Positions 23,386 through 31,596 of a stretch of DNA of 33,583 bases are shown one piece after another. The stretch covers positions 1-33,583 of the forward strand of contig NW_026529230.1 of assembly GCF_026262505.1 (NCBI RefSeq), given 5' to 3'. The stretch is from Trichomonas vaginalis G3 (lineage: Eukaryota > Parabasalia > Trichomonadida > Trichomonadidae). A program made the translations under genes and the position numbers. How positions within the stretch are numbered: the first letter of the stretch is position 1; every line of letters begins with the position of its first letter. The notes under the pieces were generated by a model. The model saw only the letters and a program-made list of their open reading frames with translations, did no database searches and was not told the origin of the DNA.

Positions 23386-26300
23386 TTAACCAACTCGTAT
23401 CCAAGCGTGCATTGTTATATAAGGAGGCATATAATCTTTTCCATTACCTGCTGGGTCTGTAATACCAGCTACAACATGTGTATGATTTCCTGCAGTTCCA
23501 CAGAAAATACCTGTGCTAACATCTTTGGGGTCATCTGAGATATCATATCTATTCATTCCCCATCTATCCGAACCCGCTGCAAGATTTATATAACCTCTTT
23601 TTGTTATTGAATGTGAATGGTTTCCTTCCACAGATGTTCTTCCACTGAACCTATGCATATGTGAAGGAAGGTTTTCAATACCTATTTTCTTTGAACCTCC
23701 CATCTTCATTGACTGCGTATTAGTGTAGAATGGAAAACTGTCAACTATTTCATACCATCTACCACCAAATAAAGTGTTTGGATTTATTGGATTCATAGAC
23801 GTATAAACAGCTCCTATAGGATATATTAAATCATATATGCTCATAACTCTATAAACATATTCTAAAGAACTTATGTCATTAAATACCATTTGGAATGTAT
23901 CTCCCGGATGAAATGTTGCATTTGTTCCACTTTTATAATGTAATGTTAGTTCAATAGAATTATCCAAGAAAAATTCAAAAGTATCTGGTTGAAGACCTCT
24001 AACAAATTCAAATGGAGTTGCTGGTTCACCATTTATAATTTCTGTTGTAAATGTCATTGTATCTGGTTTCGAAAATTTCTTTGTTAGTTCTGCATCCACA
24101 TAAGTTTTATCTGCTTTTTTATCTAACATTGCTGGTAGTTCATGTGTTTCAAAGTTTCTGACATGACCTTCAATGTTCATACATTTACTATTTAAGGAGT
24201 TTAGTGTATCTTTTACGCTTGTACTTGGATTCTCTAAAGGTGCACTTGAACCAAGGGTATAGTTCAATATTATGTCGTCTGCTCTAACAGTAGTGAAGGA
24301 TTTATGTGTATGGTTCTTGTCGGCTTTACTGTCTAATGTAGCTTGAAGTTCATTTATATCGGAGATGTTGTGTTTATGAGATTTCAAAACTTTGTTCATT
24401 GCTTCGAGTTCAACTTTGTCAGCTTTACTTTTAATAGCATCTTCAAACGTTATTTTTGACTTAACTCTCAAAGTAAATCTTGGTTCAACTAATACACCTT
24501 TAACAGAGAAAGTAGAGGCATAAATTTCATCGTTATAACTAAATGCTTCTGGTGCTTTACCCGTGTCATACTGTACAGTACAGCTTATGTCATAACCTTT
24601 AGCACGAATGTATTTATATCTTCTTTCATTGGGGTCTTCCGTCTTCACTTCATCACTTCGTGTTAAATATCCATGGTAGTCCGTTATAATCTGTTCGTCT
24701 GAAGTTATATAATGAACGTGGTTCTTGACTTTATCACTCAGAGCTAAAAGCTCATTTTTGTCTGCTTTTTCGGCTAATTTCTCATTAACATCATTCACTT
24801 CTAATTCAACTCTTCCGCCAGAACTCTTATTATCATTAATCTTTTTCATTAATTCGGTAATTACGTCATAAAGACTATATTCTGTTTTCGGTTTTGTAAA
24901 TAATGAGTCAAAATTTCTTTTCATCATTACATCGCTGACATTAATGATATCACCAATTCCTTTTTCATTTATTCTCTTCATTAATTCTGCAATAATGACG
25001 AATATATAATCTGTTAATTTATTCTCTTCATCGAGGGTTATAGAATGTTTTGAAATTGAATCATTAACTCCTCTAAATAAATCAATAACTTCAGGATACA
25101 CGTTTTTAATGTCTCGAATAACCCGACCAGTATCCTGTTGTTCATGTTCTTCGTTCCCGTCGTTACGTGGTTTTATATCTCTAACCATCATCAACGCAGC
25201 CATAACCGGAGGGTTTGTTGCTATCTGTTCGAAAATCTGACCGTTATGTATGGTATATCTAAATAATTTCTTTGTGTTTGTTAAAACATTTGAAACAAGT
25301 CTTTTAAAACCATCTACAAAATTTCCTGTTTCACCTAATGTTCTTGCAGCATTTACAAGCTCACCCATTCCCGCTTTTGACCCCAAAAACGTCCATATTG
25401 CATTTATTTCACTCTGTATAGTTGTCCATTCAGCGAAACTAACACCCGCATTCGCTAAGCTGAAAATGAAATTCAGTGGATCGAACTTAATTCCACCTTC
25501 TTTTTCAATTTCAACGAACTCACTAACATGAGATTTTAAGTATTCTTTCGTTAAAATTGTTTTCCCCGATGTTATGTCATTAACGAAACTATCACCGTCA
25601 AAAGTTAACGAATTCAATTTCGTCGTTGATGCTTTTATTTCATACACCGCTTTATTGATAGTTTTTGGCTCACCTTCTTTAGAAGCATATGAAACATTAA
25701 TGAATGAATTATATGTATTCGTGAATGAATTAAAATCAATGATTTTCATTAATGACGCCTTTAATGATTCATTTACTGTCGAATCCCTTAAAGTAATTAA
25801 TGAACTGTCATTTATGAAAGGTACACTGCAAACCGTCGAGTTTGGATCAAATGCTGTAGTTGGTGCAGGAATATTAATGATATAAGTCATTAAATCATTA
25901 AGTGACGTAAATAATGTTGTCGTTTTTGATTTAATTTCTTTAGCATCTGTTATATATGGTAATTTTATTTCTGTAGTTTCTGAATTAAAGATATTCGCTA
26001 AAATGTTTTGTAAACTGTTTTGAACAGCTGTGTAAACCGTTGAATCCGGAACTCTTACGATTTCACCGTCCTTAATAAAAGGCATTGCACATGGTGTAGT
26101 GCTTGGGTCAAATCTTTCGGGATTATAATTCAACATATATTCTAACGCTTCATATACAGACTTATATACTGTTGTGTCGTTCTTCATGACAACTTCACCA
26201 TTTACAATGAATGGCATAGTACATGGAGTTAAAATAGGGTCAAACTTTTCATAGTCCTTCCATGTTATGTATTTCTCGGTATTTCCATCACTGATAACAA

Positions 26301-26388
26301 TATATTTGTCAGTAAGTGTGAGAGAGTATTGACCAAAATATAAACGTTTAGCTCTGTCAGCTTCATACGCATATGCAGCTATACTCAT
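23386..26388 (-). CDS. Phage tail-collar-like fibre protein
   Basis: This is a 1000-aa protein. The N-terminal part holds four imperfect repeats (about 49-86, 93-131, 142-170, 180-216) with FDPxxTPCxMPF and DSTVY units. The middle has fibre-type KADK and HKHN/NHTH units (KADKNHTHK and KADKTYVD) like those between triple-helical segments of phage tail fibres. The last 150 residues match a phage tail-collar/short-tail-fibre tip: IGAVYTSMNP and LFGGRWYEI, then HMH (910-912), HSH (924-926) and HTH (969-971), and the terminal PPYITMHAWIRVG. In T4 gp12-like tips such HxH pairs bind metal. By inference it is the receptor-binding fibre of the virion. It looks whole and is divergent from the penton-like gene. 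Confidence 0.82.
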   Translation of the reverse strand: MSIAAYAYEADRAKRLYFGQYSLTLTDKYIVISDGNTEKYITWKDYEKFDPILTPCTMPFIVNGEVVMKNDTTVYKSVYEALEYMLNYNPERFDPSTTPCAMPFIKDGEIVRVPDSTVYTAVQNSLQNILANIFNSETTEIKLPYITDAKEIKSKTTTLFTSLNDLMTYIINIPAPTTAFDPNSTVCSVPFINDSSLITLRDSTVNESLKASLMKIIDFNSFTNTYNSFINVSYASKEGEPKTINKAVYEIKASTTKLNSLTFDGDSFVNDITSGKTILTKEYLKSHVSEFVEIEKEGGIKFDPLNFIFSLANAGVSFAEWTTIQSEINAIWTFLGSKAGMGELVNAARTLGETGNFVDGFKRLVSNVLTNTKKLFRYTIHNGQIFEQIATNPPVMAALMMVRDIKPRNDGNEEHEQQDTGRVIRDIKNVYPEVIDLFRGVNDSISKHSITLDEENKLTDYIFVIIAELMKRINEKGIGDIINVSDVMMKRNFDSLFTKPKTEYSLYDVITELMKKINDNKSSGGRVELEVNDVNEKLAEKADKNELLALSDKVKNHVHYITSDEQIITDYHGYLTRSDEVKTEDPNERRYKYIRAKGYDISCTVQYDTGKAPEAFSYNDEIYASTFSVKGVLVEPRFTLRVKSKITFEDAIKSKADKVELEAMNKVLKSHKHNISDINELQATLDSKADKNHTHKSFTTVRADDIILNYTLGSSAPLENPSTSVKDTLNSLNSKCMNIEGHVRNFETHELPAMLDKKADKTYVDAELTKKFSKPDTMTFTTEIINGEPATPFEFVRGLQPDTFEFFLDNSIELTLHYKSGTNATFHPGDTFQMVFNDISSLEYVYRVMSIYDLIYPIGAVYTSMNPINPNTLFGGRWYEIVDSFPFYTNTQSMKMGGSKKIGIENLPSHMHRFSGRTSVEGNHSHSITKRGYINLAAGSDRWGMNRYDISDDPKDVSTGIFCGTAGNHTHVVAGITDPAGNGKDYMPPYITMHAWIRVG

Positions 26389-26405
26389 ATTTTAATGAGA
26401 ATAAA
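26389..26405. promoter_or_regulatory. 17-nt bidirectional promoter spacer
   Basis: Only 17 nt separate the divergent start codons of the fibre (26388) and the penton-like gene (26406). The TTTTAT box for the fibre begins within the complement of the opposite start codon. This co-ordinates fibre and penton expression, proteins that would meet in a capsid vertex. Confidence 0.55.
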
Positions 26406-27182
26406 ATGTTGTTCTATTTGCAAAGTACAGACCCAAACGAATACGGGACAGTAAAGCTACAAACAAACTTAGGTCTACAGAATGAGGCGCTTGCATTCAG
26501 AATGGTTGACTTCAATACTATCGCTTCATTCGTTATAACAGATGAAACAGATTTCATGGAGCTTGAAATAGATGGAAAGAAGCATGAAATAAGATTTCAC
26601 AATAATGTAGAATATAAGATGGAAACATTAGCTGGAGTGTTAAATGCTCTCATAAATACTACAATAAACAAGGATAACGAAGAAAACTTAATGAATGTTA
26701 AACTTATTGCAGGAGTTTTGAAGTTCAGTTATGCGAAGGAGTTTAAGATACCAAGAATGAGTCATAGAGTACAACTTCTTTTGGGAGCATACCATATGAC
26801 ATTTCCTTTGAAAAGTGTTGACAAAACGATTGAGATGAAATCTGTTCCATACGTATGTTATGGTAATTGTTTGTACATTGAGTCAAAAATAGCTAATGTC
26901 ACAGGTATTTCAGGAGTTAATAGTAAAGGTTCAGTAGAATATAAATCCTTCTGTTATGCAGTCAATTCAATGTTCATTCCAAACGTTCCTGTCATAGCAA
27001 CTCATTTAGGTAAATGGGTTCGCATTAGTCCTCATAATTTGAAAGACATGCAATTCAGACTTGTTGACTTTCAAGGAGAGCCTGTAGAACTGAAGGCACC
27101 AGTGCGAATGACTGTTGAAGTTGACTTTTTAGAAAATATTAAATGCAACAGCTTACAAGAGAACTCAGAGCTAAAAATATAA
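26406..27182 (+). CDS. Probable penton/minor capsid protein (element B)
   Basis: This is a 258-aa protein starting at MLFYLQSTD; a longer in-frame start at 26373 lies inside the fibre gene and is rejected. It is homologous to the 265-aa protein of element A along the whole length: DFMELEIDGKKHEI, then FKIPRMSHRVQLLLGAYH, then CLYIESKI, then the final RLVDFQGEPVELKAPV strand. Single-jelly-roll penton proteins fit this size and the beta-rich content. Divergence from a fibre gene supports a vertex role. It overlaps the 79-aa gene by 40 nt. Confidence 0.62.
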   Translation: MLFYLQSTDPNEYGTVKLQTNLGLQNEALAFRMVDFNTIASFVITDETDFMELEIDGKKHEIRFHNNVEYKMETLAGVLNALINTTINKDNEENLMNVKLIAGVLKFSYAKEFKIPRMSHRVQLLLGAYHMTFPLKSVDKTIEMKSVPYVCYGNCLYIESKIANVTGISGVNSKGSVEYKSFCYAVNSMFIPNVPVIATHLGKWVRISPHNLKDMQFRLVDFQGEPVELKAPVRMTVEVDFLENIKCNSLQENSELKI

Positions 27183-27382
27183 AGTATGAATGTTATGTAT
27201 TAGGTCATGAACTTTGGTTGTTGCTGTTTGATGAAACAAATGAGTTAGTTATGTCAGTCAAGAGAACAGAAAAATATTGTGTTAGTGAAAACTGCACCAA
27301 GTCAATAAGATTAGGTTTGCATTATGAAGATGAGTTCGATACTGTTGAAGAAGTTTTGGATAGATACTATAAGTTGCTTTAA
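27143..27382 (+). CDS. Small conserved 79-aa protein (element B)
   Basis: This is the counterpart of the 76-aa protein of element A, with a basic N-terminal helix, central strands (YVLGHELWLLLFDE) and a C-terminal TVEEVLDRYYKLL helix. The start lies 40 nt inside the penton-like gene, so the two are translated from one unit. Its stop codon overlaps that of the convergent CCG gene in a shared TTAA. The function is unknown; the conserved linkage suggests an assembly partner of the penton-like protein. Confidence 0.6.
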   Translation: MQQLTRELRAKNIKYECYVLGHELWLLLFDETNELVMSVKRTEKYCVSENCTKSIRLGLHYEDEFDTVEEVLDRYYKLL

Positions 27383-27993
27383 TTTACTAAAACATATTTC
27401 AAACAAAGCTTATAGTCAGTAGATAGTTTTGTATACTCGTTCGAATATTTATACTTAAACTCAACTCCTGTAGTTCCTGGTGTTTCAATGATGCGGATGT
27501 TACCTATTTTCATGAATATTGGCGTTTGACCACAGCATTCGATTTCAGGGTCGAGATAGTCAATGACACATTGCTTTCCTGTTATTCGTGATATAACATT
27601 TTCAAGGTCCTCCTTTGTTAGAATTATTTGGTTCTTACTTATAAGATTTATCAAAAGCTTCTTATCGTCTTTGAGTAAAATTGTTTGGTATAACTGAAGA
27701 AGGTAATGGTCTACGTTATCTGAAGGATTTGTTTGAACATTTATGTAAGGGTTGTCGTTGGCTTCTCTTGAAAGAATTTGGTCCAGTGGTGGATACTCTA
27801 ACTTAACATCTGATGTAGCGTTAGCGTTTGAAGCTGTGTTTAAATTCACGGATTTCAGCTCTGGTTCTTTTTCTTTCAAACACTCTGAACTATAGTTCTT
27901 TATGACAATATTGTTTGTCGTTCGTGAGTCAACATTTGATGTTGGTTCAATTGGAACATTAACGGCACCAGCTAAGATGGATTTGCTTCTCAT
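27379..27993 (-). CDS. CCG-motif structural-module protein (element B)
   Basis: This is a 204-aa homologue of the protein at 2653-3234 in element A. Residues 1-90 are polar and probably disordered, a helical part follows, and the C-terminus has LDPEIECCGQ and then strands ending LCLKYVLVN. The paired cysteines and the acidic/Pro residues before them are the shared signature. TTTTTAT lies 10 nt before the ATG. In element A this gene runs in the same direction as its partners, but here it is convergent with them, so the module was rearranged while kept together. Confidence 0.6.
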   Translation of the reverse strand: MRSKSILAGAVNVPIEPTSNVDSRTTNNIVIKNYSSECLKEKEPELKSVNLNTASNANATSDVKLEYPPLDQILSREANDNPYINVQTNPSDNVDHYLLQLYQTILLKDDKKLLINLISKNQIILTKEDLENVISRITGKQCVIDYLDPEIECCGQTPIFMKIGNIRIIETPGTTGVEFKYKYSNEYTKLSTDYKLCLKYVLVN

Positions 27994-28027
27994 TTCATAT
28001 AGAATAAAAACCTTTTATATGTATGAA

Positions 28028-28417
28028 ATGAACAATATACTCGACAAGGGTTTGAATGTAAAGCTAACGAATGAAAATATTGTTGAATTCACTGAGACAG
28101 GAGCTGTGTATAAAGATGTAGAACTACTGAACAAAAGAGCAAAGGGAAGAAGCAGGAATATGAACAAAGGGTGGAAGCCTATAAAAATTTATGTCAATGA
28201 TGGCTCAGGAGGTTCAAACATAAAGTATGCAGAAAGTTATAGAGTTTATGCTCTCAAAGGTGAAAAGCCTTCATTTAAGAACAGCTATTCTAACGCATAT
28301 CCTCAAAAGCTAACGGATGGGGAAGTGGATGATATGAATGACAGCAAAAATATTAACAGAAATGGCGACAGAGATGCATGGAATTTGTTTACCATCAGTC
28401 AATTGAATAAAATTTAA
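28028..28417 (+). CDS. Hypothetical 129-aa protein
   Basis: The product is not recognised. The start at 28028 (MNNILDKG) is chosen because TTTTAT ends 9 nt upstream, matching the element's box-to-ATG spacing; an ATG at 28019 is the alternative. The protein has beta-rich segments (KPIKIYVNDG, YAESYRVYALKG) and a polar Asn/Asp-rich tail. It is divergent from the CCG gene. Its stop codon overlaps that of the convergent ATPase gene in a shared TTAA. Confidence 0.55.
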   Translation: MNNILDKGLNVKLTNENIVEFTETGAVYKDVELLNKRAKGRSRNMNKGWKPIKIYVNDGSGGSNIKYAESYRVYALKGEKPSFKNSYSNAYPQKLTDGEVDDMNDSKNINRNGDRDAWNLFTISQLNKI

Positions 28418-29298
28418 AACAATGTTGGTCGTTCCCATGGAATATTTTTGACTTTAATGGTATTAGTCATGATATGAATCTCAAGGTATGAACGAGGAGA
28501 GATGAGAGACTTATATGCTTCCCAAATTTCTTCAAAAGGTAATGTTATACCTGACTGTTTCCAAATGAGTTCAATATCATAACGTGAGAAACCTTGAAAG
28601 ATAACGAAGTCAGTTATGAGACGTTTTATGTTTAAAGCAAAAACGCCATGTTTGCATAAGTATTGCTACAGTTAAGTGGTAATGTCTGACTTTAGTTATG
28701 ATGTTAGCTAATGGTGAGTCAGGCTTTGACACTAAACCTTTACCAGCGAAATCATCACAAACTAATAAAGTGTTTGATGGATATTTTTTGAAGGGGTATT
28801 TTGAAAGTTTTGACAGAATGTAGTTTGTAAGTCGTTTCATATCGTAAACTCCTGAGTATTGACGTAAGTGGTGTTTGTCAATAATTCTTTCCATCTCCTC
28901 AGAAGTCTTTTGCATTCCTGACTGTATAAATTCAACGATGGCATAATATTTCCTCTTACGTCGAATGTAACGTTGAAGAAATTCAATGAGTTCACTGTCT
29001 GGAACTTTAACGACAGAGGCTTGAACTTTTGACATAAATGTTTTCGCTGTTGAGTCCATAGAGTCTGAAGTTGCTGATATAATGATTTGGTCATAGTAAG
29101 AGTCGTTTCCTAAACGTTCTGTTATGAGTATATGACGAATGAGGTTGAATGTCTTTCCTGACCCATCTTTCCACAATAGAAATAAACACCATTTGAACAG
29201 AACTCATAGTCCTTACTGAAAGGAAGAATGAGAGAAGAGTTAAGTTTGTCTGTAGTTTCATTCATGTCTTCATCTACGTCATGTATTAAATGCTTCAT
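28414..29298 (-). pseudogene. A32/FtsK-HerA packaging ATPase gene, broken
   Basis: This is the genome-packaging ATPase typical of Polintons and large DNA viruses, thought to pump DNA into the capsid. Visible features are the Walker A core GSGKT, a long helical insert, a Walker B stretch (TLLVCDDFAGKG) and a following ILMQTWRF segment that fits the sensor strand of the family. The gene looks broken, with about two breaks. Its start at 29298 is divergent from the minor capsid-like gene at 29315, across a 16-nt spacer. Confidence 0.8.
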
Positions 29299-29314
29299 TT
29301 TATCTCCATTAAAA
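29299..29314. promoter_or_regulatory. 16-nt bidirectional promoter spacer
   Basis: This is the shortest of three such spacers. For the plus-strand gene, a TTTTAT box at 29297-29302 overlaps the complement of the ATPase start codon and lies 12 nt before the ATG. Confidence 0.55.
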
Positions 29315-30196
29315 ATGCAAGTCAGAAATATTCAGAACATAGCACCGAGTCTAACTGACAAGAGTATAAAGATATACTATGAACATGTTATGATGAAACC
29401 AACCAAAATTCAAGAAAGTCAGTATACTTATGAATATCCAAGACACTGGGTAGAGTATGTAGGAGGTGAGAAAGCTATTGAAATCAGACAGGTTCGAAGT
29501 ATTCCAGCAGGAAGAACAATATTATTGAAGAACTTTAATGTTTTGAGATATAATGATGAAACAAAGAAGCAAGATAGTTTTCCTGTTGCTGTGTATGTGA
29601 ACTTAGATACAGGAGATGACATGAAAGTTTTTAATACAAAGCTTCAAACGGTAGTGAGAGAACAACTGACTGCGGAAGGACATCCATTACCTTCAGAAGT
29701 TACCATAGCATATAATTTTGAAACAAACTCAATAGATTTTAAAGTCGTCTCTGCAAAGAAGTCAGGATTTACATTTAATGAAGCAGATGTATATTCGAAT
29801 GAAAACTTCAAAGCTATTGCATGGTTAGATAATGACGATTGCTTTAAGAAAATATTTAAATACAGTGACTCAACGATGTCAATAGATGACCTTCGTGGAA
29901 TGTTACCATCGACGTTTACAGTAGAAGGTTCAGCAGGATTGCTTACAAGATTGTCAATTGGTGGTATTTGGTCTCGTGAGAACATTGTTATAAAATCCAG
30001 TATAAGTGAATTTGCTGAAGAATCTATATTATGTCTTTCAAACTACATGTATTCGCCGCCGAAGCATTATAGTATAACAAACTTTGTCAGTAAGTTTAAC
30101 ATAAGACTTGTCGAACCTTCTTCAATGAAAGATGTTGTGCTACCTAAAGATGGAAAGGATGGACTCATTATTGAGATGATTTTAATTGCATATTAA
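29315..30196 (+). CDS. Minor capsid-like beta-rich protein
   Basis: This is a 293-aa protein; the start MQVRNIQN is chosen for its TTTTAT box and for lying clear of the divergent gene. The sequence is rich in beta-prone segments and ends DGLIIEMILIAY, a strand-type ending common in jelly-roll capsid proteins. Near the N-terminus, QYTYEYPRHWVE resembles TFKFPTDWIV of the broken gene at 13880-14735, so the two look like distant paralogues. The exact role is not known; a second vertex or penton-type protein is possible. Its stop codon is followed directly by the next ATG (TAAATG). Confidence 0.5.
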   Translation: MQVRNIQNIAPSLTDKSIKIYYEHVMMKPTKIQESQYTYEYPRHWVEYVGGEKAIEIRQVRSIPAGRTILLKNFNVLRYNDETKKQDSFPVAVYVNLDTGDDMKVFNTKLQTVVREQLTAEGHPLPSEVTIAYNFETNSIDFKVVSAKKSGFTFNEADVYSNENFKAIAWLDNDDCFKKIFKYSDSTMSIDDLRGMLPSTFTVEGSAGLLTRLSIGGIWSRENIVIKSSISEFAEESILCLSNYMYSPPKHYSITNFVSKFNIRLVEPSSMKDVVLPKDGKDGLIIEMILIAY

Positions 30197-30421
30197 ATGA
30201 GCTTGTTCTTGAAGGTCATTCATGATGAAATAACTGTTGTAGAAGATGTTAGCAATTGTTCAGACATTTTATTGAGAATAGATGAGATAAGAAAGAAGTT
30301 AGATAGACCGCAAAGCGGTGAGGGCGAAGCACGTGAGAATGTTTATGTTTCATTGACTTTCTCCAGTAACGAGAACTTTTATGAGATAATATTGAAGAGA
30401 GATGATTTTAATATGGGGTAA
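30197..30421 (+). CDS. Hypothetical 74-aa protein
   Basis: This is a small protein with strands at both ends (MSLFLKVIHDEITVVED and YVSLTFSSNENFYEII) and a charged middle (RIDEIRKKLDRPQSG). No domain is recognised. It starts immediately after the preceding stop codon and ends immediately before the next ATG, so it is the middle gene of a three-gene unit with the minor capsid-like and 175-aa genes. Confidence 0.6.
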   Translation: MSLFLKVIHDEITVVEDVSNCSDILLRIDEIRKKLDRPQSGEGEARENVYVSLTFSSNENFYEIILKRDDFNMG

Positions 30422-30949
30422 ATGGTAGCTTGGGCAGCTTTAGGCGCAATGGGAACAAAAGCATTAGCATTTGGAGCAAAAGCACTTGGAGCTTATGACG
30501 CAGTAAATAAAATGAGTGGAGGAAGGGTTTCGAAGACATTAGATGCAAATAAAGGGAAGATTGGAGGCTGGGTTGCAAAGAAGTTAAGATTAAATAAAAT
30601 AGGGCTCATAAATAAAGCATCCAATTTGGTTGCGACTGAGTCAGAAAATGCTTTAGGAAAGGACGATGAGTTTGCAAAACACGCAAAAGACTTTAATGAC
30701 CAGATGAAAGGTGAAACAATGCATTTAAATAGAGTCGATGGAACTAAAGAAAATGTTTCTTCTCCACCAGCGGTTTATCCATACGGACCTTATGGAATGT
30801 ATGGAAACCCTTATGAACGACCATTTGACCCATTGACTGGTGGAAGTAATTGGTATCATTACGGACGAAGGAGAAAGACAGTCAAGTTGGAGACAGACGT
30901 GAAGAAAGCAACTAAAAAGAAACCAAGGAAGAGAGTTATAAAGCAATGA
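30422..30949 (+). CDS. Gly/Ala-rich basic virion-type protein
   Basis: This is a 175-aa protein. The first 25 residues are small and hydrophobic with Gly and Ala (AWAALGAMGTKALAFGAKAL), as in amphipathic membrane-active helices. A basic middle part follows, then a Tyr/Pro/Gly-rich stretch (YPYGPYGMYGNPY) and a strongly basic tail (KKATKKKPRKRVIKQ). Adenovirus internal proteins such as pVI and pX combine such features, so a core or membrane-lytic virion protein is a guess, not a match. The last codons lie inside the right terminal repeat, and an AGGTGA hairpin follows the stop. Confidence 0.6.
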   Translation: MVAWAALGAMGTKALAFGAKALGAYDAVNKMSGGRVSKTLDANKGKIGGWVAKKLRLNKIGLINKASNLVATESENALGKDDEFAKHAKDFNDQMKGETMHLNRVDGTKENVSSPPAVYPYGPYGMYGNPYERPFDPLTGGSNWYHYGRRRKTVKLETDVKKATKKKPRKRVIKQ

Positions 30950-30956
30950 ATTCAAC

Positions 30957-31006
30957 AGGGTGAAAAAAGAGGTGAAAAAAGAGGTGAGATCTCACCACTT
31001 CACCTA
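30957..31006 (+). terminator. AGGTGA-type hairpin 3' of the 175-aa gene
   Basis: GGGTGAAAAAAGA and AGGTGAAAAAAG units lead into GGTGAGATCTCACC, a perfect palindrome, followed by ACTTCACCT. It stands 8 nt past the stop codon. The left terminal repeat holds the same structure with one unit fewer. Confidence 0.45.
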
Positions 31007-31093
31007 AATTTATTTTTGTGCTATGTTTTCATACGCGTGAGGGTGGTGATATCATTAATTTTTAAGTTTATTTTTTATTTTATTTTTATATAA

Positions 31094-31420
31094 ATGACGA
31101 AAACTATTGAGATAACAAACTACAACGGTCATGAGTTCAAGAATTTGTTCTTCGTTCCTCGTGAAAATACATTCTATCAGATACGAGGGAGAAAGGGTAA
31201 AGTTAGTTTGAGCGTTTATGATAGTAAACATAATGGAAAGTTTATACAAGCATACGATACAAACGGTAAGCGTGTTTCATTAGCTTTGTCAAAACTTACT
31301 AACATTTATTTTGACAGTGATTTTGACTCTGACGATTGGAGCGACAGCAGCGATACTGAAGAATATGAACTATTGTGTGAAGCACAGCAATGGGAAGAGT
31401 TGCAATACTTTTGTAAGTGA
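31094..31420 (+). CDS. TIR-encoded small acidic-tail protein, right copy
   Basis: This is the 108-aa partner of the gene at 10280-10600, with identical residues 1-78 and an identical 18-residue end. The intervening acidic segment is SDDWSDSSDTEE here, against a different 10-residue acidic segment in the left copy. The function is unknown. Both copies are open and are read toward the ends of the element. The upstream TTATTTTTATATAA is the same in both copies. Confidence 0.75.
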   Translation: MTKTIEITNYNGHEFKNLFFVPRENTFYQIRGRKGKVSLSVYDSKHNGKFIQAYDTNGKRVSLALSKLTNIYFDSDFDSDDWSDSSDTEEYELLCEAQQWEELQYFCK

Positions 31421-31544
31421 GAACGTTTATTTTTTACAGTAGTGAGGTGAAGTGGTTGGCGGCTTTATAAATATTTAAGGTTAAGTTGGTGTTTGTGTTT
31501 GTGTTGTAAAATATACGTTAATGGTTTTGTAAAGTGTCAAATTC

Positions 31545-31593
31545 ACAAGTATTGCGTACGGAGGAACGCAGTGCCTCCGTACACGAGACTTGT
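31545..31593. repeat. Terminal hairpin of element B, right end
   Basis: ACAAGT (31545-31550) pairs with ACTTGT (31588-31593) and GTACGGAGG (31556-31564) with CCTCCGTAC (31574-31582), around a loop whose reverse complement is the CACTGCG core also found in the left hairpin. The stems of the two ends differ in sequence, but each is self-complementary. Confidence 0.65.
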
Positions 31594-31596
31594 ATA

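Noticed and set aside
23386-26388. Bacterial or prophage contamination suggested by the tail-collar domain
   Set aside because: The gene lies between integrase and penton-like genes with the same AT-rich composition and promoter boxes, so it belongs to element B.
31545-31593. Rho-independent bacterial terminator
   Set aside because: The GC-rich hairpin has no T-run and sits at the very end of element B in a eukaryotic genome; a terminal structure is the better reading.
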